Notes: generated by a model from the letters alone, not told the origin. DNA of 64,000 nt from Diphasiastrum complanatum (GCA_029204225.1 CM055106.1:45393313-45457312); one strand, 5' to 3'; positions 11,599 to 24,322 are shown, counted from the stretch's first letter. Program-made: numbers and translations.

Positions 11599-12768
11599 CT
11601 AGCACTGACATGCAACTACATTTGTCATATTTCGTTAAAATACTACAAAATTTATAAAATTAACAAAATAGCATATGTTTATTCTCACATTAAAGATTTT
11701 TTTGAGGGCCTTGTAATTGTTGTAACTAACTTTGGTGACTTGCAAGACTTCTTAAAGAGCTGGTTAGGAGTTTCTTGATAGAACATATATGTTTTAGTCC
11801 CGTAGTCACCAATAGTAATCTCTTACAAGAGTTTATGTTTATACAAGCACGAATTCAAAAATGATTTGATGAAAACTCAAAGGCATGAAACAAACAAAAA
11901 AAAAAATTGGAAGTAGTACACCAAGTAGGGTTAAACCTTTTTCTAGTTGAAAAATAATGATCATAACTAACTAAAATGTTCATGTAAGCCTTTTTTATAG
12001 GATTGGCAAACACACTTGAAGAAATAAAAATGGGCTAGTATTAATGTAAAAACACTTAGAAAATCGAATATCCACAAAAGTAAATAATAACCAAAGTTTG
12101 CACAACACATAATGTAATTAAAGAGGTGAAGGTTTTAGATACATTTTAAAAAATGAAAAAGCCCTTAAATTTATACCTCTTAGCATATTTGAGAATATTC
12201 TCAAAGGTAGAGTAAATTCTAACAACACTTTGAACAAGCATAGAAAAGTGATATAATTAAAGACTTTTCATGATCTAAATTAGCGAGCCCTGGTAACTTC
12301 ATATAGATGAAAGATTTATTGCGAATACCAAGGTCATGTAATCCCAAATTTCCATCTTTGAAACAAGTGTTATACAAATTTTATAAGACAAAAGGCTTCT
12401 TTAATTGTTCCAAAAGAATCCAAGTATTTAATCAAGAAGTAGGCCTAGAATGCTTTAGTTAGACTAAAGGAATACATCATGAAAAAAAAATATGTGATAA
12501 AATAATGAGATCAACAACTAAGTCCACAGGCTAAAGAGTCATAGCTCACATAAAATACGAATTCCACTTTAGAAACCAATGTGTAACTTGAATTTTTACT
12601 TGTGGATGATATTAATACCAAAAGCAGTATAAATACATATTAACAATTTCCATGACATCATACCAACAATATATCATGGAAGTAACAACAACACGCATCA
12701 TCCTATATGGTAGGCAAGTTTGAATAAGTGTCACAATCAATGAAGACTAATCCCAAACCAACTCAAAT

Positions 12769-13177
12769 GGTGTCCCTCAAAAAATGATGATGAGTTCCAA
12801 GGGTTGCATATAATTCCATGAAACTTCGCTACACCAAGGATTCTTGTACATATTCAATTTTATCATATAATATATCTCATAATGTAGCAATAAGATTGAA
12901 AATGAATGAGCATCACGTGGTTCTCTCACTTGTGCCCATAAAATTTAAAATAGGTTGATTCTATTTTTTGTCGGTGTCCCTCAAAAAATGATGACGAGTT
13001 CCAAGAGTTGCATATAATTCCGTGAAACTTTGCTACACCATGGATTCTTGTACATCTTCAATTTTATCATATAATACATCTCATAATGTAGCTATAAGAT
13101 TGAAAATGAACGAGCATCACGTGGTTCTCTCAATTTTGCCCATAAAATTTAAAATAAATTGAATCTATTTTTTGCCA
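12769..13177 (+). repeat. two tandem units of about 204 bp
   Basis: Unit 1 (12769-12972) and unit 2 (12973-13177) both start GGTGTCCCTCAAAAAATGATGA and run to CTATTTTTTG. They differ at roughly one base in twelve. Each has a CATCACGTGGTTCTC segment containing the CACGTG core of a G-box. No coding content. Confidence 0.93.
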
Positions 13178-13562
13178 CCATAAGTTTTCTTACCAAGGGC
13201 CAATTCACCATTTATCTTTGTAGATTGGAACATTAAGCTTCTTAATTTCCAAATTATTTGCTTGCAACATCCCCATCTCTTCTCTTTTCCAATTGTCCAC
13301 TTGTAAATGAGTAACCTCAAAAAAATATTTACTTTTTCTACAGTAGAATTTTTGTTTCTATTAAATACTAAGGGTGACTACCATACCAGTTGAAATACGT
13401 CAAGTGAATGTCACTTTTGTCAATCTACTAATTCTAGAGCAAGGCTGTAATGGAAAGACGACATTGGATTCTTTTTATTATGCTCCCAGGAAATGACTTT
13501 TTTGCAGCCAAAAGTTTTCTTGGTATTTTCACATTGCTCCCTTGATAAACATTTGGTTCTCT

Positions 13563-13567
<5 letters not shown>

Positions 13568-13637
<70 letters not shown>
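13568..13637. repeat. (CT)n microsatellite, about 35 units
   Basis: Uninterrupted TC/CT dinucleotide run ending at CATGCC. One of five long CT or GA tracts in the window. Confidence 0.97.
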
Positions 13638-13639
<2 letters not shown>

Positions 13640-15930
13640 GCCTTCCAAGTGAAGTGATAGATGTAGAGAGGGCAATGAAGCTATTGATCTACTTGCAACA
13701 GAGAGAATCCTTGTGATTCAATAGATGGCATATTTCTAATAACGCCAGCTTGAATATACACCAGATGATATGTAGCATCATCTCAAGGAAAAGGGCCTTT
13801 TGTAAGAGAAAGCCATGTGAATTAACTCAGCAAATGGTGGCCTTTCTTGCTGTACAGTGGTTCATGGTATTCATTGGAGCAGGTTGGTCATAAATTTGGT
13901 AGAAAGCACTAGATTTCGTTTTTAAAGCTAACGGGCTCCACCAAATGAGTGTCTGCAAAATGGACAGTATCTTTATGTCAAGGATCGCCCTTGCACCAGA
14001 AACAAGATGTCCAAAATTTGTACGTTATCTACAGTTCTCCAAATTTCATACTTTAGGGTTCACCAGTATCAAAATGGTGTTGAGCTCAAGAGTCGAAAAT
14101 GGTGAGCATCAGTTTCAAATGTATACACTCATTACTAAGTATGCTGAGTTTTAAGACTAGAAAACATACAAGGTTAGTCAAACGTTCATACTGAATTCAC
14201 AATCTCTGAGATTGATTAACTAAATGTTGATTTTACATGCTCAAAATCAAGCCCTGACAGTCATAAACATCAAGTTCAAAATAGATGAAATTGTTGTTAC
14301 AAGCCTGACCTGCTTCAGGCATTTAAAAGCAAAAAGCTGAATCGTATATAAACCACTGATGAAAAATGACAGTAAATTACTCTTAAAAAAATGTGGAGGA
14401 TTTAAAATTATACTGTTAAGCATGCTAGATATGTACTAACTTCCAATATTAAGGCTACGCACAAAAACCTGATTTTGAAATGTCATAGTGAAGCCATGGC
14501 AGTTACAAATGTCAAAATCCAAATTAATAAAAATTGCTGCTGCAACCTGAACTGCTTCAGACCATCTACTTTATTAAGCTGAATTATACATCATCCTTTT
14601 TGTTGAAAGTTCCGCAGGCAACTATCACACAAACATCAACATTTGGAGTGTGTACTATGTAGCAAGCTTCTTAGGAAATACAAGACTGTGCAGGCAGCAG
14701 TACCTTAATAAATTTCAAAATGAAAATTCAAAGTGCCAACAATATTCAAAAAAACTTACACATATAAGCTCAATGCCCTGTCGTAGAGACTGCCTTAGTG
14801 AAAATAACGTGTGTTAAACAACAAAACATGACCTGTGCTTATCTGGTCTATAAAAATAATTGTAATCTCTGAATTTATCAAATCCAGAAGTTTCAGAGAT
14901 AGTACATGGCTACTCAATTAAAGCCAGGAAAAACTCTAGTCAAAAAAGAAAACAAAGCATCTTTCTTGAAAATCCCAAGAGAATCCACTGGAAATATTTC
15001 TAACCCAACAGTATTCAAGGAAGATAATCACAGTACGAGGTCACAGTTAATTCTGCTAAAACAACCACTTCAACATAGACTGAATTCTGCTAAAGCTACT
15101 GTGTCAAAAAAGATGAACTATTTTTGTTGATCACCAAAGAGCTCTGTTTTTTCTGCCAACTGGGCATCACAATACGGACCAGTTCATTAGCATCAACAAA
15201 TATGATCAAATTGCAGATGAAACTGCATCTATTATGGAAAAAAGGAGGGCTTTCAGGCAGTAACCATACAAAGAAAATTTGCTATCCAAAAAGTTCAGGA
15301 TTCACTTTTCATAACACCACAGAAATACAGTAGGGCAAATGATTAGGAGCATCTACCTAGCTCTCTCAGGAAATGCACAATAATGCTCTACTGGATAGCA
15401 ATAAAGAAGACTCTTACTTTTTTACACTCGAGTAAACTTTTAATTATCACACTCACAATTCTGGATATGCCCTGGCAATGTATAGTACCTTGAGGCAAGA
15501 AACTGCACGTGGTCATGTTAGCCATATCACAAGCAATGTAGAACCATACCCAGTATTTAGCTATTGGTATCTTGCTCTGTCGGAACTAAGAAGATTCTAA
15601 CGTACTATACTATATGTCATGCTAAAAGTTAACATCTTGTACGCACAGGACTTAAAGAGTTTCAAAAGTGCTGACCATGACCTCCAACTGGATTGAATCA
15701 CGTGATCCTAGAAAGAGGACAAGCAGAAAAGATTGGCAGATCTTGATCAGTCAAAAAGTTTCAAACTTTTGAATTTTCCAGATTAAAATATAAACCAATT
15801 ATTTAATGGTACAAGATCAAACAATCATTCCAGTAAGTGCCACATAATGACTTGTCTGAACATACGATACCTCTTACCACCCGCAAATAACACCACCACC
15901 ACTTCAGGGTCTAGGGCAGAGACCTATTCA
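13638..15930. other. non-coding; 3' flank of U1C
   Basis: AT-rich sequence with no recognisable gene. It lies downstream of the U1C stop codon (minus strand), so the right-hand part presumably includes its 3' UTR and polyadenylation region. I could not place a polyadenylation signal with confidence. Confidence 0.5.
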
Positions 15931-18900
15931 TCAACTTTGATAGCCAACAGGAGCCCCAGGAGGCGAAGTAAAAGATGTGTTTGTTGCTTGGCCTACACTG
16001 GATTGTCCCGGAGGTGTCTGGCCATAGGTGAAACTACCTTGAGCCCCGGACAGGTTAGCCATCTGAGGAGCCTGTTGAGATGTAAAGCTTGAATTGGAGC
16101 TAGTTGGACCACTCAACTGCGGTTGAGAAAGTGTTCCTGCTAGACCTATGGGCTGCGAAGTAGGATTGTAAGTGCCATAAGAACCACTTGTAGACACAGG
16201 ACCAGGCTGCTGGTAGGAATTTAGAGAACCATGAAGAGGATTAGGAGTTCCATTGGCTGTACTTGATAGAGATGAGCCTGCTGGTCGTATGCCGGGAGGA
16301 CCTGGAAGAGGAAGTGTAGGTGGCCTGGCCATACTAGTAGGTTGTGTTGCGCTAGTTGTGGAACCTGGTGCAACCGGTGGCCTGAACATCGGTGGGATTT
16401 GGGATGGATTGTAACCTGCAATCAGGTTCATCAGCAGACGTCAATCTTTGTCAAAGCATATAACATTTCCATTGGTGAAAGCCCTAGCCTTGAACTTCAA
16501 CATACAACATTTTGCAAGTAAACTCTTTAAATCAAAGTAAAGTACCACCATATAGAGATCTCTAATACAATAGACCACTACAAGTTACTATAAGGTCATC
16601 ATTCCTGATTACCATAATCAGTAATGACAACAAACAGTGTCATATATTGCCCACATTGCCAATAAGACTGAATTGCTCATAATAGGTAACTCTTTTCAAA
16701 ACCGTAAATAAAAAACTCAGTAGTATGGAGCAATGTGCATTAGCATTAAGTAAAGCACATCAAAACACTGCCAATTGAAGAGCTGCTGGTCAACATTTTT
16801 ACATTTGATAAACATTCTTCTCTATAAGACGTGTACTGCAATTTAATGATGGACCACTATTTCTATAAGCATCTTCACCAAATTCACCACAATGGCAACA
16901 AAACTAGTAAATAATAAAACTACACCAAAAATACTTGAAGAGATTTCTTCTCAAGCTGATCCATTAATCGTTCATAAGGATATTTGACATGAATAGGGTT
17001 AGTTAGCAAGCAAATCGAAGATAGCTAAGGTATCTCCGTAACTTCGTCAAGGACACTTCCACAGCATTTGAATTGCATATATGATGGATAGAATCATCAA
17101 TAACAACGAGCAGGTGCAAATTACACGCAGAAGGATAGTTATATGCTGGCTTTTATACTACGTGAACATCAATGTGCCGCTTGTATCCCTTTTTCTGAAA
17201 TAAGGGGAAACTAAGCCTTGATTAAGGAAATGGATCTAGAGAATATCCTTATTTCCGGCTTGAATATGGAATCTAGAAGGTCATAATTGTTGAAACCTGA
17301 CTTTAATCTGTGCAGAAAAGATATGACCAAAATACTACCTAGAGAAGAAGAGAATATGCAAAACTGCACCACTGCAGTTTCGAAACGGTAGCTTGTAGCC
17401 ACTTGGTGCATTGATGTGAAGTGGAAGCTGCAATTTGCTGATATCACAACAAATAACATGAACATCCAGTCATTGAGCTGTTCATGTTAGTCCGTCTGTC
17501 CTCATCCAACATGGAAAAATTCCGAAAATGAGTGCAAGTCTACAGCTCAACATTCCAAAACAATCGGAATAAAACTCTGTTTCAAACCGGGCGGAAAAAA
17601 GAAAAAGGGGGGGGAACCAGAACTGACTTTAGATCCCATGTGGACTGCATCAGGTTTCAGCCAGATACCCAACTCGGTGACTTGCCAAACTAAACATCAA
17701 AACCTTTCAAGGGTTTTGACCTACAGCCACAAGCTACGTCTTCGGTGAGGTTCTAGCCTTACTAAATCTCAAGGGAGAACTATGATTGATAGGCCAATCT
17801 TCGAGCAGGGCAAATTTTTAAATATAGAAGAAAAAAACGTAAATTTGCTTAACCCTATAAAGTCCACCCACAAACTCTTCGACTAATGATAATTGCAGCA
17901 ACTGTTGCATTTATAGAAAGAACAAGGCTGCGCCAGCCACTTCAAGGACTTCCAAAAAACAGTGGACTGGCTCAATTTGAAAAAGCCCACCTTGTAGGTG
18001 GGACTTTCACAGGGCAAACCTGAGATGCGTCCCATTCCGGAACGCTGCGTTCGGGAGCGTTCTGGAACGAGAGTTACGGAACGGTTCCGGAATTCAGCAG
18101 CGTTCCGGATCAAAATGCTGAAAAAAAAATTGTTTTTTCTTAATTTTTTTTTTAACCATGGGTTGGGAATGGGGAAAAACAACATGTAGGTCTGTAAAAA
18201 AAATTTCAAACACATTGCAAAACATAGTAACTACTAACTGACAACTGTAAGTACTTACTACTACACACTACTAGTAACTGAACAAAGCATTTAGACTTCA
18301 ACATGCTGCATACCAAAAGTTAAAACTGAAACTTGAAAGCAATCACATAGTGCAGACTACAGTGCTAAGTGTGTATGATACAAAAACATGGCGACTAATC
18401 CACATTCCACACATGCCTCACGAGAATGATCAATATGTCTGATGTCATAAACCATAAAGATCTGATATAAACAATGAGTTAGCCAATGGCAAGTACATGA
18501 GTATGATAGATGGACAATGGACAATAGACTCATAGACCGATGAATCTCTATGACTCGGAGGCATCATGATCAGATGGGGATTCCTCCTCATCGCTATCAC
18601 TGGTAGACGAGCAGGAAGATAAGGAATCCTCCTCAGGTATGTGTGGTTGTGTCCCTGAACCTTTGCCTCTGCCTCTGCCTCTGCCCCTGTCGTTGCCTCT
18701 ATGGCTACCAGGGCCTCGCTGGGCTGTTGCTCCCTCTGCTTGCCAAGGTTACAAGCTGTTTCGAATCGGGCCAATTCGACCGGTTCAAACCGATTCGAAC
18801 CGGCCAGGCTGGTTCAAACCGGAAAACGGTTCGAGCCGCGAAAAAAAAAAGTTCCAGAACTTTTTTTTTGGCTTTTTTGGGGGTTTTTGTTTTTGTTTTT

Positions 18901-21900
18901 GTTTTTTTCTAGGTTCGAACCGAATTTCGGTGAGAACCGGCTCCGAATGGTTCGAACAGTTCGAACCCCAATTCGTGCAACTATGCCGCTTGTGATGCTA
19001 CTGTCTCTGGCTCAACATGCAAATCCATCAAGCGTACCTGATGCTTACTTCTCTACTATCTGGAGGTCAGTCCAGAGCAGACAGTTACAGACTCCAGAAC
19101 CAATTCCTGGGGCTGGTGCCAGTTCATCCAAGAATACGGCAGCTTCCGTTGAGCGTTGAGGATTCAGAGCCTGTTCTACCCAAGCAAACCGCAGTGGTTG
19201 AGGGTCAGATGACTCAAGGATTCAAATGGAAACAGTATTCCATTCAGGACCCAATTCAGAGGATTATAGGCAGCAGGTCCTATATGAGTGTCATGACAAT
19301 CCTAATGCGGGGCACCCAGGCATTCAAAAGACTTATGAGCTTCTTCGGAGGCAATTCTTCTGGCCTAGTATGAAAAAGGACGTCAGCAGTTGCCAGAAGT
19401 GTCAGGTTAATAAAGCAAAGCGTTTAAAGGCAGGAGGGTTGTTACAGCCCTTAAATATACCAGCTAGTAAGTGGGACAGTATCTCCATGGATTTAATAGT
19501 AAACCTGCCTAAGACCCAAAAGGGTAATGACACTATTTGGGTCACAGTTGGCCGTTTGACCAAAAGGGATCACTTTGTTCCAACTAAAACAACTGTTAGA
19601 GCTCCAGAGTTAGCAAGGTTGTTCATTGATGGGCTATTTAAATTGTATGGTCTCCCTTCCGGCAAGATCAGCGACCGGGACAGTAAGTTTAATGGAAATT
19701 TTTGGAGGGCAGTATTCCATCATCTCCATACTAAACTAAACATGAGTACTACCGACCATCCACAAACGGACGGTCAAACAAGTAAATCAGGTGCTGGAGG
19801 ATATGCTTCGAGCATACGTCAACAAAAAGCAGACTAATTGGGAGGAATATCTCTCGATATTAGAGTTTGCTTATAATAGTACCAAACATTCAGCTACAGG
19901 ATACAGCCCATTCATGCTAATGCATGGTTTTCAGCCACGCTCACCCACAGCTGTAGGGTTTAAGCAAGAAAAAGTTGAGGCAGCTAGAAACTTTTTAGAA
20001 GACCTAAATCAGATGATAGAGCATGCTAAGAGTAGCATTAGGCAATCCCAGGATCGATCCAGGCATTATGCAGACCCACACGGACGGGATGTGCATTTCT
20101 CTACTGGTGAGAAAGTCTATTTACGAGTCCTAGTTGACTCTAAAACCCTCAAATTAGGAGTGTGTGCTAAATTGTCTCCTAGGTATTGTGGTCCTTTTAC
20201 CATTAGTAGGAGACTAGGCAAGGTCACCTACGAAATAGAACTCCCACGCAACAGTAAGGTTTTTCCAGTTTTTCATGTAAGTCAGTTACGAAAAGCCTTA
20301 ACCAGTCCTGAAAATCTGGTAGGGGACAATGTTCTAGTTCTCCCATTGGATTCTCAGCAACTTCCACATGAACCAGAGGAGATCCCTAGTAGTAGAGAGA
20401 CGCAGACCCGTCATACTCTATACCAAGAATATCTAATCAAGTGGACGGATCAACCTGTTGAGAATGCCACTTGGGAAAAGGGCAGCGTTCTTCGCAAGTT
20501 ATTTCCAAACTTTGTCTTAGAGGACCAAGATTGTTCTTAAGGAGGAGGGAGTGTTACAAGCCTGTAACAGTGCCAAACCCTAGCCTAACACAGCCTAGGG
20601 ACCCTGTCTGCAAGATAGGGCCTCACGTTGGGTCCCGTCGGCCACGTCAGTGCCACGTGGCCGACACTTGGCAGTATGCATGCTACCAGTCCTCATACTA
20701 GGCTAGGAGGGGCTTACTCCATATAGGGAGTTGGCAAGGCTGGGTGGTTCAGTTAGTGTTTGCCCTACTGTGGTGTCTAGATCTCTAACACATAGATGAT
20801 GGCCTTGTTGTTGCTGTCGTGATGGGCCTGGCTCTGCCGATGAAGTGCGTGATGGCCCTGCTATTGATGGAGTAGGCCGTGATGGTCCTACTGCTACTGC
20901 TAATGGAGGCTATGATGGGCCTGTTGCTGATGAACTAGGCCATGATGGCCCTGCCTGTTAGGGACCCAACTCCCTTGGGTCCCAAACCTAACTTGAGACT
21001 GAACGACGACTGGGCCTGTTGACTTGACCAGTGACTTGTGAACCTGCACAGTTGCCACGTGTCATAATCTAGGACGTGCGCATGGCTCGGAGTCTCCCAC
21101 CTTAGATGTATACAAGGAAAGGAGGTCTCATTTGCCATCCATTCTATCTACATAGGAGGTGGTGGATGGAAAGCGGTGTGCACAGCCATGAGGAGTGCTA
21201 GCTTGAGGCGAGAGATGGCTGAGAGCCTTGGCAGTGGTATGGGACACTGTCCAGGATGGAAGTAGGATCTTGCTTGTTATCAGTCACAGGCCAGGGCACG
21301 AAGGGTGGACCTGGATTGAATCCTATGGTGGGGTGGAACGTGAATTAGCCTTTACCTGATGAGTATGGTATTCCTCCACATGTTTGCTCTCGTATTACAC
21401 TTTTTTCTAAACTTACATTCTTTAAAGAGGTGACATCATGACATATTTCCCACATTTGAAGCATCCCCCTTCAAGTCATATCTTTTCATTATTGCAGAGT
21501 CAGGATTTTAGCAGTCTCGTTGCCGATTTCTGGCTGCTCTTTCTTTTCATGACAAAACTGAAAGAATTTCTTTTCTTTGTGCTTCTTTTTGCAGATTTTG
21601 TTCTTGAAAACTAAGAAACTTGCTACCTCCTTTAGTGTGTGAAATTATCTTCTCGATCATAGCAATAGTTTCTTTGAGAGTCATAGCAATACTTTCTTTG
21701 CCTGATAGAAGCTCTTCAACTTAAAAAAGGATCACCTTTTCAACTTTTATTGCTCTTAGCTTGTCTCCCACTCTATAGAATGAGCAGTATTATGGCTTTA
21801 ATGAGTTGCACTTAGGACATTCGTAATGCGATGGGCAGTGGGTAGCAACCTTCAAATGGAGAATGCATAGATGAATAGATGTTACGCCAACATTAGAAAT

Positions 21901-23277
21901 GGTGGTGTAACTGTGCTACAAAAGAAAAAATTTGGCTTCAAGATCTCCAAAGTTGTTATCCACTGCTCTAATTCTAACTAGAGCAACATGCTTATGCCAA
22001 AAAAATTAGCTGAAAATGCTCACTATCTAGATATGATCTGTCAAAAAACACCTTGAAATAGATTGTTATCATGAAATTTTTGCCACATCTTCACAAGACA
22101 TCCATTTTGAACTCATGTACCTGTTACAGGTGCTCCTGGGGGTGGAAGCACAGGTGGTCGAATCAGTGGGGTCAATTGTGGTGCAGTTGAAGCTGGGGAG
22201 GATCCAGGCAATGGAAGAGAAGGCCGAGGCAAAACTGGTATCAGAGGCGGTTTGTAGTGTCCAGATTGCAAGGCAGCAAAGTGTTGAAATGCAGCTTGCT
22301 GCCCTAAATGCTCTTTGACCTTCTGATCAATCAAACTCTGGGTTTGCTGCTCTTCAAACTGCTGGTAGTAAGCTCTGACGTTTGCCTGTTGTAAATGAGC
22401 TTATGTGACAAGTCAAATGCTTGAATTATTACCCAACCGTTCCAAACAGCACCAAGAATATACTTGAATAATGACAAAACACAATGTAAAACACACTTAA
22501 TCAGCTAAAGCTACCTAAAAACCTTTACCTTGTGTTTATACCCCGCATTGTGCTGTTTTCTGACTGATGGCTGGCCACAGACAATCCAAATACAACTTAG
22601 CCTACCATTGGTGAAAAAGGAATATTATTACTACAAAATTCCAATCTAACCTGAAAGCTACTTTTGTTAATTGGCTCCATGGAAAATACATTGCGTCTTT
22701 AAAACAAATTTAAAATATCACACAACGAGCTCCCATCAACACTTTCAGGAGCAGGCATGGCCCCGTCCAGGGTCCCACTCAATCCAACATAAAAATGGCC
22801 GATTGCTACGCAGCTGACAGGATGAAGGCAGAATTGAAGGAGCAACTATAAATCATACATAACGACTTTAATAATCATCCACAGACTCAAGCACGCATCG
22901 ATAAGCAAAGTTACATGTGAATAAAACTCCCAATGTTTAAGATAAATTTAAAAGCTTACAGAATCATGAGTCAAGTACGTGTCACAGTAATCACAATAAT
23001 ATCTGCAAAACGTGACACGTAATAGTTAGGTAAGCATTTTCAACCCAATTATACAAAATTTACAGCGCTTAAACCACCATCAAATCACATTTCTAAAGTC
23101 CTATTTTCCAAGGAAACACTAGCTACTGTGGTGGCGCTACCATTTCTCAATTATCTCAAATGAAAGAGGATCTTGACACCGGTAAGCATTTTCAACCCTA
23201 AACTACCAAGAATTTTGCAGCGCTTAAACATGTCTTTGAGATTGAGGACCAGGGCCAAGAAATACATACCTTGGCAT
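15931..23277 (-). CDS. U1C: U1 small nuclear ribonucleoprotein C (U1-C)
   Basis: Spliced gene for the U1 snRNP protein that stabilises U1 pairing with the 5' splice site in the nucleus. Exons on the minus strand: 23277-23270 (ATGCCAAG), 23002-22960, 22570-22529, 22385-22121 and 16415-15931. All introns are GT...AG, all phases agree, and the total is 843 bp, giving 280 residues. The N-terminus MPRYYCDYCDTYLTHD then SVRKQHNAGYKHKANVRAYY is the zf-U1 zinc finger, with ligands C6, C9, H24 and H30. Next comes QQFEEQQTQSLIDQKVKEHLG and a Pro-rich stretch (RPPVLPPPGAPVTG). The last exon adds about 160 Pro/Ser/Gly/Thr/Gln-rich residues, making the protein longer than the roughly 200 residues usual in plants. 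Intron 4 (16416-22120) is 5.7 kb and holds transposon debris. No disabling change is visible, so it is probably functional. An extra small exon in intron 4 cannot be excluded. Confidence 0.95.
18020..18185. mobile_element. GTTCCGGAAC-word element in U1C intron 4, partial
   Basis: The left end CTGAGATGCGTCCCATTCC resembles the terminal repeat of the hAT-like elements at 51809 and 59522 with a small insertion. It is followed by a dense run of ATTCCGGAACG, GTTCTGGAACG and GGTTCCGGAATTC words (18031-18115), then an A/T-rich body. No matching right end or target duplication was found, so the right limit is a guess. Confidence 0.5.
18755..18976. mobile_element. TTCGAA-word element in U1C intron 4
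   Basis: Two clusters of GGTTCGAACC-type words (18765-18838 and 18912-18966) flank an A-run and a T/G-rich middle with repeated GTTTTT. The right end, read on the minus strand, starts CATAGTTGCACGAATT, similar to the CTTAGTTGCCC ends of the hAT-like family. The left end is unclear. It abuts the start of the gypsy fragment. Confidence 0.45.
18977..20540 (+). pseudogene. Ty3/gypsy chromovirus integrase and chromodomain fragment
   Basis: 5'-truncated pol from the RNase H/integrase linker onward, sitting antisense in U1C intron 4. The first frame (19226-19837) has the HHCC zinc region (HDNPNAGHPG, CQKC) and integrase acidic residues in ISMDLIVNLP and ISDRDSKF. Around 19780, after DHPQTDGQT, a few bases are missing. 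This removes the third catalytic residue (Glu) and shifts the frame to 19791-20540, which continues with EFAYNSTKHSATGYSPF, GPFTISRRLGKVTYEIELP and FPVFHVSQLRK. The C-terminus (YLIKWTDQPVENATWE) is a chromodomain, placing it among chromoviruses. Inactive. Confidence 0.88.
20541..20551 (+). other. polypurine tract of the chromovirus
   Basis: GGAGGAGGGAG follows the pol stop codon directly and precedes TGTTACAAGCC, the start of the 3' LTR. Confidence 0.7.
20637..20665. promoter_or_regulatory. G-box/ABRE-containing inverted repeat in the LTR
   Basis: GTCGGCCACGT (20637-20647), a 7-base loop, and ACGTGGCCGAC (20655-20665) form a perfect 11-bp inverted repeat. The right arm includes CCACGTGGCC, a G-box/ABRE-type core known to bind plant bZIP factors. 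A regulatory role is inferred only. Confidence 0.5.
20803..20960 (+). repeat. degenerate minisatellite, units of about 30-33 bp
   Basis: About five imperfect units built on GTGATGGCCCTGCTNNTGATG and ending in AGGCC or AGGCT. They lie inside the chromovirus LTR. Confidence 0.7.
21361..22112. other. U1C intron 4, remaining sequence
   Basis: Nothing recognised. The stretch ends at the donor of U1C exon 4 (minus strand, ACAG|GTACAT). Confidence 0.5.
23029..23230. repeat. short duplication inside U1C intron 1
   Basis: GGTAAGCATTTTCAACCC followed by an AT-rich 20-mer and CAGCGCTTAAAC occurs at 23029-23073 and again at 23181-23230, in the same orientation about 150 bp apart. Confidence 0.8.
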
Positions 23278-23560
23278 GATGGAAACAAACGCCGAGGGCT
23301 GCAAGAATGGAAGGCAGCATACAATATCTGCAAAAGCAGCCCGTTCGAGTTGCACTTACCTGATGACGACGAAGCCAAACGCAAAATCTTGAAAAGCATC
23401 GAAAGAAAAGCAAGAACTCTGATCGCGATGGAGCTCTCTCTAGAAGAAGACATCCCAAGTTTGCTTATAAACTTTTTATTGTGGGGTGGGTGGAGTTGGT
23501 CCCAAGGCACTTAAAAGAGAGTGTATATTTTACACCACAGCGCCACACCATTGGGAATAT
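23278..23560 (-). promoter_or_regulatory. U1C: U1C 5' UTR and probable core promoter
   Basis: Upstream of the U1C ATG on the minus strand. A TATA-like TTTATAAG lies at about 23464-23470 and a CCAAT core at about 23550. The intervening leader has extra ATGs (for example at 23451) whose open frame runs past the U1C start, so initiation may depend on the true transcription start. No transcript evidence is available. Confidence 0.4.
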
Positions 23561-24247
23561 TGGGAATCTGGGATGTGAGACACTCTGATGTTGGTCACTG
23601 TATGTACTGCTCATCTTAGATGAGCTCCATGGAGGTTCCTCAAAAAATCAACGTGAACTGCTATTTTGTCCACATGGGATTTGTGACTTGCTCATCCTTG
23701 AACATCCCATGCTCATCCTGGAGGTCCAATTTTCGTCATCTTGGAACAGCCATGCGTATCTAGCCTCATCCCAAATCTCATCCTCGATGAGCTTTGAACA
23801 TCCATTTGAGCAAGCCTTCCTATCAAAGTTGCAACTTGCAAAGTTTTCAATGGTTGGTGATGGGAACACAACAAAATCAGGAAATATCAACCAATGTGTG
23901 CTCAATTCTCCATCTTCCCTTTAAGAGATGAGGCCTCTAACCAATGTTTGTAGTCCAAATTCTCATGACTCAATGGTTTCGTTGGCCAAGTGACCTAATG
24001 CTAAAGAGTGCCCGACCACCATAAGTTTCTTTCCCATTGGAGAAATGAGTGAGCTCATTTTTGTTCACCATAACGTGTCTTGTAACTTATCCAATTGCTT
24101 CTTATATGGCCCTTCTTATTATAGGGTCCTCGCAATGATGTGACTATTATAGAAAGGTGTACGCGTCAATCAACATGCACATCAACTACATATAATTATC
24201 AGCATGTTGCCAATATCATCCATAGTTTGGACTAGGAGTATGAACTT

Positions 24248-24322
<75 letters not shown>

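Larger units (their letters stand above)
10414..13567. other. non-coding; nothing recognised apart from two duplications
   Basis: AT-rich DNA without recognisable genes on either strand. It contains the dispersed duplication at 10941/11470 and the tandem duplication at 12769-13177, listed separately. Open frames are short and show no domain features. Confidence 0.6.
20552..21360 (+). repeat. chromovirus 3' LTR, right edge uncertain
   Basis: Begins TGTTACAAGCCTGTAACAG, itself an inverted repeat (TGTTACA/TGTAACA). It is GC-richer than its surroundings. It contains an 11-bp perfect inverted repeat and a degenerate minisatellite (both listed). The end was not located: no second LTR copy exists for comparison, so 21360 is an estimate. 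Confidence 0.6.

Noticed and set aside
18639-19159. Three overlapping open frames with Pro-Leu or Phe-rich repeats in U1C intron 4
   Set aside because: They arise from CTGCCTCTGCCC and GTTTTT simple repeats and the palindromic-word element, not from a gene.
20552-20570. TGTTACAAGCCTGTAACAG resembling GGTTACAAGCTGT at 18747, suggesting a 5' LTR of the chromovirus
   Set aside because: Similarity is about 11 bases and does not continue; no LTR-like sequence follows at 18747.
23151-23514. Open frames on both strands over the U1C first exon
   Set aside because: The minus-strand frame is an upstream frame in the U1C leader running through its donor site; the plus-strand frame is its shadow.
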